This document shows positions 1 to 6,943 of a stretch of 15,889 nt of DNA, piece after piece. Under the pieces are notes generated by a model. That model saw only the letters and a program-made list of their open reading frames with translations. It made no database searches and was not told the DNA's origin. The position numbers and the translations under genes were made by a program. Numbering within the stretch: position 1 is the first letter of the stretch; each line of letters opens with the position of its first letter. The DNA comes from Candidatus Omnitrophota bacterium (GTDB taxonomy: Bacteria; Omnitrophota; Gorgyraeia; Zapsychrales; Zapsychraceae): positions 1 through 15,889 of the forward strand of contig JAGOSC010000054.1 of assembly GCA_018062515.1 (NCBI GenBank). Direction: 5' to 3'.

Positions 1-304
1 CCTTAAAGCCATCACCGACTAACTGTCGATCAACACGGATGTCAGAAAAATAACCAGTATTGTATAACCGTTTTAGGTCGTCGCTGACAACACCTTGAAG
101 ATAATCTTGACCGACGCGGGTTTTAATTTTGGCGAGAATGGTGGCAATGCTGATGGTCTTATTGCCGATGATTTCAATCGATTTGACTTTTCTGACTTTT
201 TCTTCGTCGGAGACAGTTTCTGCGCTCTCCTGGGCGTAAACAATATGATGAGCAAAGGAAGTGAACAGAGAAAGTAGTAATACTAATTTAAATAGTGTTT
301 TCAT
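1..304 (-). CDS. bamA: BamA-like outer-membrane assembly factor, N-terminal part (cut by window edge)
   Basis: Seen: an open frame of about 101 codons begins at ATG 304 and runs off the left edge. Residues 1-25 look like a signal peptide: MKT start, a leucine-rich core, then VYA before Gln. From about residue 38 there is a POTRA-like stretch: IEIIGNKTIS, then a block ending LKRLYNTGYFSDIRV, the typical GN..I and GYF.DI pattern of the first POTRA repeat. Known: Omp85/BamA proteins use periplasmic POTRA repeats and an outer-membrane barrel to insert beta-barrel proteins. Inference: this is BamA rather than TamA or another POTRA protein, but the barrel lies outside the window so the exact member cannot be proved. 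No Shine-Dalgarno is visible before the ATG, and the gene has its own strong promoter just downstream of dnaB. Confidence 0.8.
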   Translation of the reverse strand, partial: MKTLFKLVLLLSLFTSFAHHIVYAQESAETVSDEEKVRKVKSIEIIGNKTISIATILAKIKTRVGQDYLQGVVSDDLKRLYNTGYFSDIRVDRQLVGDGFK

Positions 305-320
305 TTTTGTAATTTTTTTG

Positions 321-349
321 ATTATAAAATCAATTATGGGGTGTGTCAA
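321..349 (-). promoter_or_regulatory. Consensus sigma-70-type promoter for the BamA-like gene
   Basis: Read on the minus strand: TTGACA (344-349), a 17-base spacer, then TATAAT (321-326), a perfect match to the housekeeping consensus. The -35 box overlaps the dnaB stop codon (346-348). The predicted start of transcription is near 314, which leaves only about 10 untranslated bases before ATG 304 and no Shine-Dalgarno. It gives the BamA-like gene expression independent of the dnaB cluster. Confidence 0.8.
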
Positions 350-1695
350 TAAGCATGTGCAAGATTTTCAGCCGAAGCAAGATTTTCAAATCTGACATAT
401 TCTTTTAGGAATGAAAGTTTAACAGTTCCAACGGGTCCGTTACGTTGTTTGGCCAAAATGACATCGGCAACACCACGATTTTCTTCCGTCGGGTTATAAT
501 ATTCTTCTCTCATCAGAAGCATGACAACATCCGCGTCCTGCTCAATGGCTCCTGACTCTCTCAAATCTGATAATTGCGGTCGATGATCTTGACGCTGTTC
601 AACCAATCGGGATAATTGACTCAATGCTACGATCGGCACCCTTAATTCCCGCGCTAATGACTTAAGTGAACGCGAAATATCCGAAATTTCCTGTTGCCGA
701 TTTTCTGTTTTACCTGTTCCGCGCATAAGCTGGATATAATCAAGTATGATTAATTGTATGTCATTGTTTGCCTTTAATCGACGAGCCTTAGCTCTTAATT
801 CTAAAGCAGATATGGCCGCCGAATCATCTATAAAAATTTTTGCATTCGATAACTCCGCCGCAGCCTTGGTCAATAATGGCCAGTCCGACGGAGAAAGAAA
901 ACCGGAGCGGACTTTATGGGCATCCACCCGAGCCTGAGAACACAACATGCGCTGAACCAATTGTTCCTTTGACATTTCCAAACTAAAAATAGCCACGGCT
1001 CCGCCATATTTCAAAGCGAAATTCTCGGCCATCGTTATAGCAAACGCCGTCTTTCCCATGGATGGGCGAGCCGCCACTATGATTAGGTCAGAATTTTGTA
1101 ACCCAGACGTCATTTTATCGACTTCGGCATAACCCGTGGAAATTCCGGTCAAATGTTCTTTGCGTTGATACAATCGGTCAATGGTTTCAATTCCAACCTT
1201 AACTAAATCTTTGATGTGATATGACTTTTGTTTTTGTTTTAAATCAGCAACTTCAAAGATCAACCGTTCAGCATTATCGACAACATCTTCAACATTTCCT
1301 TTTGCGTCATAACATTCGCCAATAATCTGCGTTGAATTCTTGATCAGTCTTCTTAAGATTCCTTTTTCTTTAACGATATTTGAATAATGTTCAATATTAG
1401 CCGCCGTGGGAACAAAATCAATAATCGATGTTATGTATGAGACACCCCCGACTTGAGTTAATTGTCCTTCATTCTTTAACTTATCGGTTAAGGTGATTAA
1501 ATCGACATTTTTGCGGTCATTGTAAAGGCTGACAATCGATTGGTAAATAATGCGGTGGGCTTCATTATAGAACCATGCTTCATCGAGATTTTCTACGGCT
1601 AAACCAATAGCTTCATCGTCGATGAGCATGGACCCTAAGACGGATTTCTCCGCCTCAATGTTTTGTGGAGGAACTTTTACTTCTTCGTAACCCAT
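346..1695 (-). CDS. dnaB: Replicative DNA helicase DnaB
   Basis: This is the ring-shaped hexameric helicase that unwinds DNA ahead of the replisome using ATP. At 449 residues it has the normal length. The N-terminal helical DnaB domain (about 8-110) starts with PPQNIEAEKSVLG, and the RecA-like ATPase domain covers about 180-440. Walker A is ARPSMGKTA (209-217), Walker B is LIILDYIQL (315-323), and the arginine-finger motif is AKQRNGPVG (415-423). No intein or insertion is visible. The ATG start lies inside the end of rplI (19-base overlap), which points to translational coupling. It is the last gene of the pth-rpsF-ssb-rpsR-rplI-dnaB cluster, and the rplI-dnaB neighbourhood is common in bacteria. 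Confidence 0.98.
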   Translation of the reverse strand: MGYEEVKVPPQNIEAEKSVLGSMLIDDEAIGLAVENLDEAWFYNEAHRIIYQSIVSLYNDRKNVDLITLTDKLKNEGQLTQVGGVSYITSIIDFVPTAANIEHYSNIVKEKGILRRLIKNSTQIIGECYDAKGNVEDVVDNAERLIFEVADLKQKQKSYHIKDLVKVGIETIDRLYQRKEHLTGISTGYAEVDKMTSGLQNSDLIIVAARPSMGKTAFAITMAENFALKYGGAVAIFSLEMSKEQLVQRMLCSQARVDAHKVRSGFLSPSDWPLLTKAAAELSNAKIFIDDSAAISALELRAKARRLKANNDIQLIILDYIQLMRGTGKTENRQQEISDISRSLKSLARELRVPIVALSQLSRLVEQRQDHRPQLSDLRESGAIEQDADVVMLLMREEYYNPTEENRGVADVILAKQRNGPVGTVKLSFLKEYVRFENLASAENLAHAY

Positions 1696-2120
1696 AGTCT
1701 TATCTTTGCAATAACTTCCGGATGAAGTTTTACACCGACTTCAAAAATACCAAGCTCTTCGATTGGTTTTTCAAAGATAATAACTTTTTTATCAATGCTG
1801 AATCCTTCGACTTCCAGAGCCTTCACTACATCGATCTCTGTGATTGATCCATATAGTTTATCGAGGTCATTTACTTCAACATTAACAGTACTAGACGTTT
1901 TCGCCAATTTCTCGGCTAATTCCAGCGCTTCTTGTCTTTCCTTTTCGTATTTGTCAGTAGATATTTTCTTCTGTCTTTCAATACGTTTTAAGTTTTCCGG
2001 TGTTGCTAGATAAGCCAATTTTCTAGGTAAAAGTAAATTGCGGGCATGACCGTCTTTAACCTTGACGACATCTCCGACTTTTCCTAAATGTTGGACATCT
2101 TTTGATAGTATGACTTTCAT
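1677..2120 (-). CDS. rplI: 50S ribosomal protein bL9
   Basis: bL9 binds 23S rRNA and helps hold the reading frame. The 147-residue protein matches the family length and two-domain build: an N-terminal rRNA-binding domain with the signature VGDVVKVKDGHARNLLLPRK (about 15-34), a long connecting helix rich in Lys and Glu (about 45-75), and a C-terminal domain with the KLYGSITEIDV segment near residues 88-98. The ATG at 2120 is preceded by AGGATT at a workable distance. It follows rpsR by 30 bases and overlaps the start of dnaB. Confidence 0.98.
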   Translation of the reverse strand: MKVILSKDVQHLGKVGDVVKVKDGHARNLLLPRKLAYLATPENLKRIERQKKISTDKYEKERQEALELAEKLAKTSSTVNVEVNDLDKLYGSITEIDVVKALEVEGFSIDKKVIIFEKPIEELGIFEVGVKLHPEVIAKIRLWVTKK

Positions 2121-2150
2121 TGAATTAATCCTAGACTTGGTTGAATGTTA

Positions 2151-2405
2151 TTATTTTTTTACTCCGCCCGTCGTCAAAAGCCCCAGATACCGTGCGTACT
2201 TTATTGCGATAGCAATTCTTCTTTGCCCTTTAGCTGTTACTCCAGAAATGCGTCGCGGAACTAATTTACCGCGGTCATTGATATACTTTTGAATCAAAGA
2301 TAAATTCTTGTAATCAATGTTCGCATCTTTAGATAACTGGAATTTAGCCGATAACTTTGGTCGGCTGATGAATTTTCTTCTTGGTGGTCTCTTAATTTCG
2401 CTCAT
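2151..2405 (-). CDS. rpsR: 30S ribosomal protein bS18
   Basis: bS18 forms a heterodimer with bS6 on the platform of the small subunit. The 84-residue protein carries the family signature IDYKNLSLIQKYINDRGKLV followed by PRR and the basic run near AIAIKYAR (about 30-72). It has no zinc-binding cysteines, so it is the zinc-independent form. The ATG at 2405 has a strong Shine-Dalgarno (GGAGAGG) upstream. Its partner gene rpsF is two genes upstream, with ssb between, the classic bS6-SSB-bS18 arrangement. Confidence 0.98.
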   Translation of the reverse strand: MSEIKRPPRRKFISRPKLSAKFQLSKDANIDYKNLSLIQKYINDRGKLVPRRISGVTAKGQRRIAIAIKYARYLGLLTTGGVKK

Positions 2406-2423
2406 TTATCCTCTCCGTTTTAC

Positions 2424-2873
2424 CTATTCGTCCCAAGCAATGTCTTCTGGTTTAATCGTATTGCCTTGCAGGCTTCCTACGTCAGCCAACTCCGCTTCAA
2501 CATCACTCTCGACATCTTCTTTTCCTTTTGCCGCCGCGCCGTTATAATTACCCAGGAACTGAACGCGCTCAGCTCTTACGTCGATGGCGCTTCTTTTTTG
2601 GCCATCGGTTGTTTCCCAAAAACGTGATTGCAGTACACCTTCAACAAAAACCGGTCTTCCTTTTGTCAAATATTGGCAGCAGGCTTCGGCTTGTTTATCC
2701 CAAACCGTCACCGTCAAGAAACATACTTCTTCTTTTAACTCACCGGAACTATCTTTAAATCGTCGATTAACAGCAATACCTAAATTAGCGACAGCTGTTC
2801 CTCCTGGCGTATAACGTAATTCAGGATCTCGAGTTAAATTTCCGATAAGAAAAACTTTGTTTAAATTCGCCAT
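2424..2873 (-). CDS. ssb: Single-stranded DNA-binding protein SSB
   Basis: SSB coats single-stranded DNA during replication, repair and recombination. The OB fold fills residues 1-108, from MANLNKVFLIGNLTRDPELR through the WDKQAE segment (58-63) to VQFLGN. A short acidic linker (about 118-140) follows. The last residues are PEDIAWDE. The usual acidic tip ends in Pro-Phe and docks partner proteins; here it is acidic but ends Ala-Trp-Asp-Glu. The 149-residue length is normal and the TAG stop is clear in the sequence. The ATG at 2873 has AAGGAG upstream. The gene lies between rpsF and rpsR as in many bacteria. Confidence 0.96.
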   Translation of the reverse strand: MANLNKVFLIGNLTRDPELRYTPGGTAVANLGIAVNRRFKDSSGELKEEVCFLTVTVWDKQAEACCQYLTKGRPVFVEGVLQSRFWETTDGQKRSAIDVRAERVQFLGNYNGAAAKGKEDVESDVEAELADVGSLQGNTIKPEDIAWDE

Positions 2874-2933
2874 TTGTTTCTCCTTACTGATCTAAAAAAC
2901 GCTGTTAATATTAATTAAAATCAAATCGATTCG

Positions 2934-3272
2934 TTAGTTTATACTTGCTTGTACCGCTTCTTTGGTAGCGTGCGCAGCTACTTCCAATATAAGCGAACGT
3001 AAAATTTTTTCATTTAAGCGTAGATAGGCTCTAATTTTTGCAATAGCTGGCTTTTCAGCAGCAAAGTTGATCAAATAATAAGTTCCTTCTGATTTCTTTT
3101 TGATTTCAAAAGTAAACTTTTGTTTTTCAAACCATACTTGCGTATTGATAACTTTTCCGCCGGACTTATTGATCACATCATTGACACTTTTAATAATGGC
3201 ATCTTTGTCATCCTTGCTTAAATGTGCGTCCAAAATCAGCATTAATTCATATTTTTTAGTAATTTTATCCAT
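2934..3272 (-). CDS. rpsF: 30S ribosomal protein bS6
   Basis: bS6 binds the central domain of 16S rRNA together with bS18. The 112-residue protein has the ferredoxin-like bS6 pattern: KKYELMLILDAHLS at the start, a central WFEKQKFTFEIKKKSEGTYY block (about 47-66), and LNEKILRSLIL near residues 86-96. The ATG at 3272 overlaps the pth stop by 8 bases and has GGAAGGGA upstream, so it is probably translated from the same message as pth. A 60-base gap with no clear signal separates it from ssb. Confidence 0.97.
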   Translation of the reverse strand: MDKITKKYELMLILDAHLSKDDKDAIIKSVNDVINKSGGKVINTQVWFEKQKFTFEIKKKSEGTYYLINFAAEKPAIAKIRAYLRLNEKILRSLILEVAAHATKEAVQASIN

Positions 3273-3852
3273 TTCCCTTCCTTTTGTTAAATTGATCCAT
3301 TGCTGTTACGATTCCGTCTTTCAGCCACACGATACAGCACTGTGCCGCTTCCTTGATAAATTCGTCGAGATATTGTTTTTCTTGCCGATTAAATTCAGAT
3401 AAGACAAAATCAACATTCTCTTCTTTATTAGCCGGTCTTCCGATCCCCATTCGTAAGCGGGAAAAATCTTTTGTTTCTAAATGTGCAATGATAGACTTTA
3501 TTCCATTATTTCCGCCGTCGGAGCCAGACGGTCTCAGTCTTAATTTCCCGAACACAACGTCCATGTCATCACACACGATCAACATATCTGAACAATCGAT
3601 TTTCTTTTTCTTAATCGTCGATTTTACGGCTAGCCCGGAATTATTCATATAGGTTAAAGGCATTAATAAACAAACCTTTTGTCCTGCTATGATCCCTTCC
3701 GCTGTAACACCTTTTGTAAAAGAACTTAATCCAAACTTTAATTTATTACTTTCAGCCAAATACTGGGCGACCATATATCCCAGGTTGTGCCTTGTCATTT
3801 CATAATCCCTGCCGGGATTTCCTAACCCAACTATAAGTTTTATCTCAGACAA
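3265..3852 (-). CDS. pth: Peptidyl-tRNA hydrolase
   Basis: Pth releases tRNA from peptidyl-tRNAs that fall off the ribosome. Family landmarks are LIVGLGNPG with Asn12, the catalytic histidine His22 in TRHNLG, PLTYMNNSG with Asn70, and the DDMD acid motif (Asp95). The substrate loop reads SGSDGGNNGIKSI (109-121); most homologues have His where this one has Asn115, next to the conserved Asn116. Length (195) is normal. The only possible start is TTG at 3852: a stop codon lies in frame five codons upstream, no ATG or GTG is near the conserved N terminus, and no Shine-Dalgarno is visible. It sits just after the rplY terminator and overlaps rpsF. Confidence 0.96.
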   Translation of the reverse strand: MSEIKLIVGLGNPGRDYEMTRHNLGYMVAQYLAESNKLKFGLSSFTKGVTAEGIIAGQKVCLLMPLTYMNNSGLAVKSTIKKKKIDCSDMLIVCDDMDVVFGKLRLRPSGSDGGNNGIKSIIAHLETKDFSRLRMGIGRPANKEENVDFVLSEFNRQEKQYLDEFIKEAAQCCIVWLKDGIVTAMDQFNKRKGNG

Positions 3853-3860
3853 AGGTTTAA

Positions 3861-3877
3861 TTTACAGTGGCTGTAAA
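3861..3877 (-). promoter_or_regulatory. 17-base perfect dyad in the pth leader
   Basis: The sequence TTTACAGTGGCTGTAAA consists of two 7-base arms that are exact inverted copies around a 3-base centre. It lies 8 bases before the TTG start of pth, where a Shine-Dalgarno would be expected, and directly after the T-tract of the rplY terminator. It could be a repressor operator or an RNA hairpin that limits pth translation. The dyad is seen; the function is inferred. Confidence 0.5.
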
Positions 3878-3878
3878 C

Positions 3879-3906
3879 AAAAAAAGAATAGTCTTATGAC
3901 TATTCT
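3879..3906 (-). terminator. Intrinsic terminator at the end of rplY
   Basis: On the minus strand AGAATAGTC and GACTATTCT (3885-3893 and 3898-3906) form a 9-base stem, extendable by an A-T pair, with a 4-base loop. A run of T follows (complement of 3879-3885). The rplY TAG stop codon (3900-3902) is inside the stem, so ribosomes finishing rplY should disturb the hairpin. The stem is AT-rich, so readthrough into pth is likely. Confidence 0.75.
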
Positions 3907-4562
3907 TCTTTTGCTTTAGGTTCTTCTTTCTTTTCTCTAGTAATCTCTGGTTCTGAAATACTTTCTTCCGCTGCGATCGCATCAGTATCTTTCATCGGAG
4001 GAACAGCCGACGCCACCATCGACGTAGGATCTTGCTTTGTTCGGACATTGGCCGGTAAAACCAAATCAGAAACATGAATGGCATCGCCGATTTCCAAATG
4101 AGCAACATTTACTTCAATCTTTTTAGGAATGTTCGTTGGTAAACAGATGATACTCAATTCATGCATTGGCTGATCAAGCGAACCGCCGGTTTTCTTGATA
4201 CCAACCGGTTCCCCGACGCAAACCAAAGGCACTTTAACTTCAATTTCTTCTTTGAGCGAAATGCGTTTAAAATCCAAATGTAAAAGCGTTTCGTGGACCG
4301 GATGAAGCTGTTCATCTTTGACGATCGCTGTACAATCTTGTAATTTTTTCTCGCCTTCCAACACATTCAGATGGAAAATGACGCTCTGTCCTCGATGCGC
4401 TCTCATGATTTTCTCGAATTCCCGTCGATTAACTTTGACGTTCATTGGGCCTTCTTTTCCGCCATAGACAACGGCCGGAACAAGATCATTTCCGCGAACC
4501 AATCTGAGTAATTTTTGTCTTGTTTCTTTTCTAAATTGAACTGCTAATTGAATCTCTTCCAT
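3900..4562 (-). CDS. rplY: 50S ribosomal protein bL25, long CTC/TL5 form
   Basis: bL25 binds 5S rRNA. The N-terminal 5S-binding domain covers about 1-97, with the pattern LVPAVVYGGKEGPMNVKV and HLDFKRI near its end. The second beta-rich CTC/TL5 domain (about 98-190) contains VPLVCVGEPVGIKKTGGSLD and ISVSDLVLP-like segments (here IHVSDLVLP). A charged tail rich in Glu and Lys ends the 220-residue protein. This is the long stress-protein CTC form, not the short form of E. coli. The ATG at 4562 has AAGGA upstream. It follows prs by 18 bases; the prs-rplY-pth order is a frequent bacterial arrangement. Confidence 0.96.
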   Translation of the reverse strand: MEEIQLAVQFRKETRQKLLRLVRGNDLVPAVVYGGKEGPMNVKVNRREFEKIMRAHRGQSVIFHLNVLEGEKKLQDCTAIVKDEQLHPVHETLLHLDFKRISLKEEIEVKVPLVCVGEPVGIKKTGGSLDQPMHELSIICLPTNIPKKIEVNVAHLEIGDAIHVSDLVLPANVRTKQDPTSMVASAVPPMKDTDAIAAEESISEPEITREKKEEPKAKEE

Positions 4563-4580
4563 TTTTTCCTTTTCCCTTCC

Positions 4581-5534
4581 TTATCGCGTTGTTTCTTCAA
4601 ATAAACAACTGATCGATTCTTCATTATGTATTCTCTGAATAGCTTCCGCGAGAAGCGGCGCAACCGTAACCGTATGAATATTCTTAATTTTTTTTCCTTT
4701 TTCGGTCAGAGGAATACTATCCGTTATAACTAATTGTTTTAAATCTTTACATTCACTAATCCTCGTCAATGCCGGGCCTGAAAGTATACCATGACTTGCG
4801 GACGCATAAATATCTTTAACACCCTTCTTTTTAAGAGCGCCAATAGCCTCGACGAGAGAACCGGCCGTTGCTACAATGTCGTCGATGATGACAACATTTT
4901 TTCCCTTCACATTACCCAAAATATGCATAACTTCAGTCTTTTCCGGATTATCACGGCGTTTATCAACGATAGCTAATCCTGCTCGTAAACGCTTAGAATA
5001 CGCTCTTGCCATCTTAATTCCGCCGACATCCGGAGAGACAACCACTAAATTTGTCAATTTCTTATCTATAAAATAATCACACAATACATTAATCGCATAT
5101 AAGTGATCGACAGGAATATCAAAAAAACCTTGAATCTGATTAGCATGCAAATCCATGGTCAAAACACGTTTAGCCCCGGCGGCGACAATTAAATTAGCGA
5201 CTAACTTTGCGGTAATGGGTACACGCGGTTGATCTTTGCGGTCCTGTCTAGCATAACCATAATAAGGCAATACTGCTGTAATTCTTTTAGCAGATGCCCG
5301 TCGAGCGGCATCGATCATAATCAAAAGTTCCATCAATGTTTCATTGCAAGGCGGACAAGTCGGCTGCACGATAAAAACGTCTTTACCACGAATATTTTCT
5401 TTAATCTGAACGCGGATTTCGCCTTCGCTAAACCGGCTGACCAATACTTCGGTTAAAGAAGTGTTAAGGTGTTTACAAATCCCTTTAGCTAAATTTTGAT
5501 TGGCATTACCTGTACAAATCGCTAAACCGTTCAT
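4581..5534 (-). CDS. prs: Ribose-phosphate pyrophosphokinase (PRPP synthetase)
   Basis: The enzyme makes PRPP from ribose 5-phosphate and ATP, for nucleotide, histidine and tryptophan synthesis. The 317-residue protein is a class I synthetase. It has the TGNAN start motif, the catalytic flexible-loop region YARQDRKDQPR (94-104), the metal/ATP motif DLHANQIQGFF (128-138), DKRRDN (191-196), and the PRPP-binding loop IDDIVATAGS (217-226). In that loop Ala222 replaces the Asp of the common DDMIDTAG form, a change I recall from other class I members. Its ATG overlaps the glmU TGA as ATGA, with AAGGAAA before it, so the two are translationally coupled. The product would feed HisG, encoded upstream in the same apparent transcription unit. 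Confidence 0.97.
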   Translation of the reverse strand: MNGLAICTGNANQNLAKGICKHLNTSLTEVLVSRFSEGEIRVQIKENIRGKDVFIVQPTCPPCNETLMELLIMIDAARRASAKRITAVLPYYGYARQDRKDQPRVPITAKLVANLIVAAGAKRVLTMDLHANQIQGFFDIPVDHLYAINVLCDYFIDKKLTNLVVVSPDVGGIKMARAYSKRLRAGLAIVDKRRDNPEKTEVMHILGNVKGKNVVIIDDIVATAGSLVEAIGALKKKGVKDIYASASHGILSGPALTRISECKDLKQLVITDSIPLTEKGKKIKNIHTVTVAPLLAEAIQRIHNEESISCLFEETTR

Positions 5535-6790
5535 CGAGTATTTCCTTTTTTGATGACCCTCGCCGGGACACCCACCGCTTTACTATGATCAGGTATATTT
5601 CCTCGGACAACCACACTGCCGGCGCCGATAACTGCTTTTTTTCCGATTTTAACTGGAGCCACTAATATCGAATCTGAACCGATGAACGCTTCATCATCAA
5701 TTCGCGTTTTATTTTTATTGATGCCGTCGTAATTGGCTGTCACGGTACCGGCCCCAATGTTGACGCGCTTTCCCACCGTCGTATCACCCAAAAAACCAAA
5801 ATGTTTCATCAAACTTTGATCACCAATCGACGTGCGCGAAACCTCCGCAAAATTTCCAACCTCAACAAAATTCCCGATTCTTGTTCCTTCTCGTAAACGG
5901 GCAAAAGGTCCAATGATACATTTTTTTCCAACACGAACATTTTTTTCAATCACAGTAAAAGGACGTATTTCGGTGTCCTGTCCTATTTTGACATCTGCCT
6001 GAATAAACGTCGTATCTGGATCAACAATACTAACACCTTGTTCCATTAATCGATTCAATAGTCGTTTACGTATTACCAAACCTGACTGTGCTAGATCAGC
6101 CCGGCTGTTTACGCCTAAGGCCTCGGTAAAATCATCGGTCGAAACAGTTTGGACTTTTCTTTTTTTATTCGTCAAAATTTCAACCACGTCGGTCAAATAA
6201 AATTCTTTTTTAAGCTTATTCTGTTTTACTTGACTCAATGAATTAAATAATTCAGAGGCTTTGAAGCAATAAACACCCGCATTAATCTCAGCAATTTTTC
6301 GTTCAAACTCACTCGCATTTTTATCTTCACGAATCGCAATGACTTTTCCGGAATGATCGCGAATAATCCGGCCATAACCTTGAGGATTATGAACAATGCC
6401 TGTCAAAAATGTACAGGCCGCTTTATCTCTTTTATGTTTACTAACGAGTTTCTTAACTGTTTCTTTAGTTAAGAGCGGCGTATCTCCGCACAATATCAAG
6501 ACATCACCTTTAAAAGAACGAAAATGGCCAGCCGCGGATCGCACAGCATCGGCGGTACCTAAAAGCTTTTTTTGTTCAACAATTTCGATGTCCGACGGTA
6601 ATTGATTACGAATTTCTTGAATCTTATGACCTAAGACAACGATCGTTTTTTGTGACCCAATCGCTTGTGTAATATCAAGAACATATTGAATAATCGCCTG
6701 ACCACAAACTTTATGTAATACTTTGGGAACATCCGACTTCATTCGCGTTCCCTTACCAGCCGCTAAAATAATCGTTTTTAAATCTTTCAT
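5531..6790 (-). CDS. glmU: Bifunctional GlmU: UDP-GlcNAc pyrophosphorylase / GlcN-1-P acetyltransferase
   Basis: GlmU makes UDP-N-acetylglucosamine for peptidoglycan and lipid A. The pyrophosphorylase domain (1-230) has LAAGKGTRM (9-17), PKVLHK (22-27) and CGDTPLL with Asp103. The left-handed beta-helix domain (about 252-410) keeps Arg300, the catalytic histidine His330 (E. coli His363), Asn344, NYDG with Asn353, and Lys359. Three positions that contact substrate or CoA in E. coli differ: Ser318 for Lys351, Phe333 for Tyr366, Gly407 for Arg440. The protein has 419 residues against 456 in E. coli and lacks the C-terminal tail. I chose ATG 6790 because it places MKDLKTIILAAGKG at the family start; a TTG at 6832 would add 14 unconserved residues. 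It overlaps prs by 4 bases. Confidence 0.92.
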   Translation of the reverse strand: MKDLKTIILAAGKGTRMKSDVPKVLHKVCGQAIIQYVLDITQAIGSQKTIVVLGHKIQEIRNQLPSDIEIVEQKKLLGTADAVRSAAGHFRSFKGDVLILCGDTPLLTKETVKKLVSKHKRDKAACTFLTGIVHNPQGYGRIIRDHSGKVIAIREDKNASEFERKIAEINAGVYCFKASELFNSLSQVKQNKLKKEFYLTDVVEILTNKKRKVQTVSTDDFTEALGVNSRADLAQSGLVIRKRLLNRLMEQGVSIVDPDTTFIQADVKIGQDTEIRPFTVIEKNVRVGKKCIIGPFARLREGTRIGNFVEVGNFAEVSRTSIGDQSLMKHFGFLGDTTVGKRVNIGAGTVTANYDGINKNKTRIDDEAFIGSDSILVAPVKIGKKAVIGAGSVVVRGNIPDHSKAVGVPARVIKKGNTR

Positions 6791-6848
6791 GGTCGTCTCA
6801 ACGTGAACTTTGTCGTTCGAAAGTATCTTCAAAAATCATTTATTTAAG

Positions 6849-6919
6849 CTGCCCAGCCAGGACTCGAACCTGGAAAAGCAGATCCAAATTCTGCTGTGTT
6901 ACCATTACACCACCGGGCA
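6849..6919 (-). tRNA. tRNA-Gln (anticodon UUG)
   Basis: Read on the minus strand the 71-base sequence folds as a full cloverleaf. The acceptor stem TGCCCGG pairs with CTGGGCA (one G-T pair), the D arm is GTGT/ACAC, and the anticodon stem GCAGA/TCTGC holds loop ATTTGGA, giving anticodon TTG. A 4-base variable loop follows, then the T arm CCAGG-TTCGAGT-CCTGG and discriminator G. CCA is not encoded, so it must be added after transcription. The gene lies between spoVG and glmU with no separate promoter or terminator visible, so it is probably cut out of a longer message. A tRNA-Gln between ispE and prs is also known, from memory, in Deltaproteobacteria. Confidence 0.97.
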
Positions 6920-6943
6920 AAAAATTTTTTTACGATTGATCTG

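Noticed and set aside
319..334. Small inverted repeat TTGATT/AATCAA as a terminator after dnaB
   Set aside because: The stem has only six weak pairs, and A residues instead of T follow on the minus strand; it coincides with the promoter of the BamA-like gene.
1795..2013. Open frames on the strand opposite the ribosomal protein, prs, glmU, hisG and rmuC genes
   Set aside because: They are antisense shadows of clearly conserved genes, lack ribosome binding sites and resemble no protein family.
6791..6832. Extension of glmU to a TTG start at 6832
   Set aside because: It adds 14 residues before MKDLKTIILAAGKG that have no counterpart in the family, and no Shine-Dalgarno precedes it.
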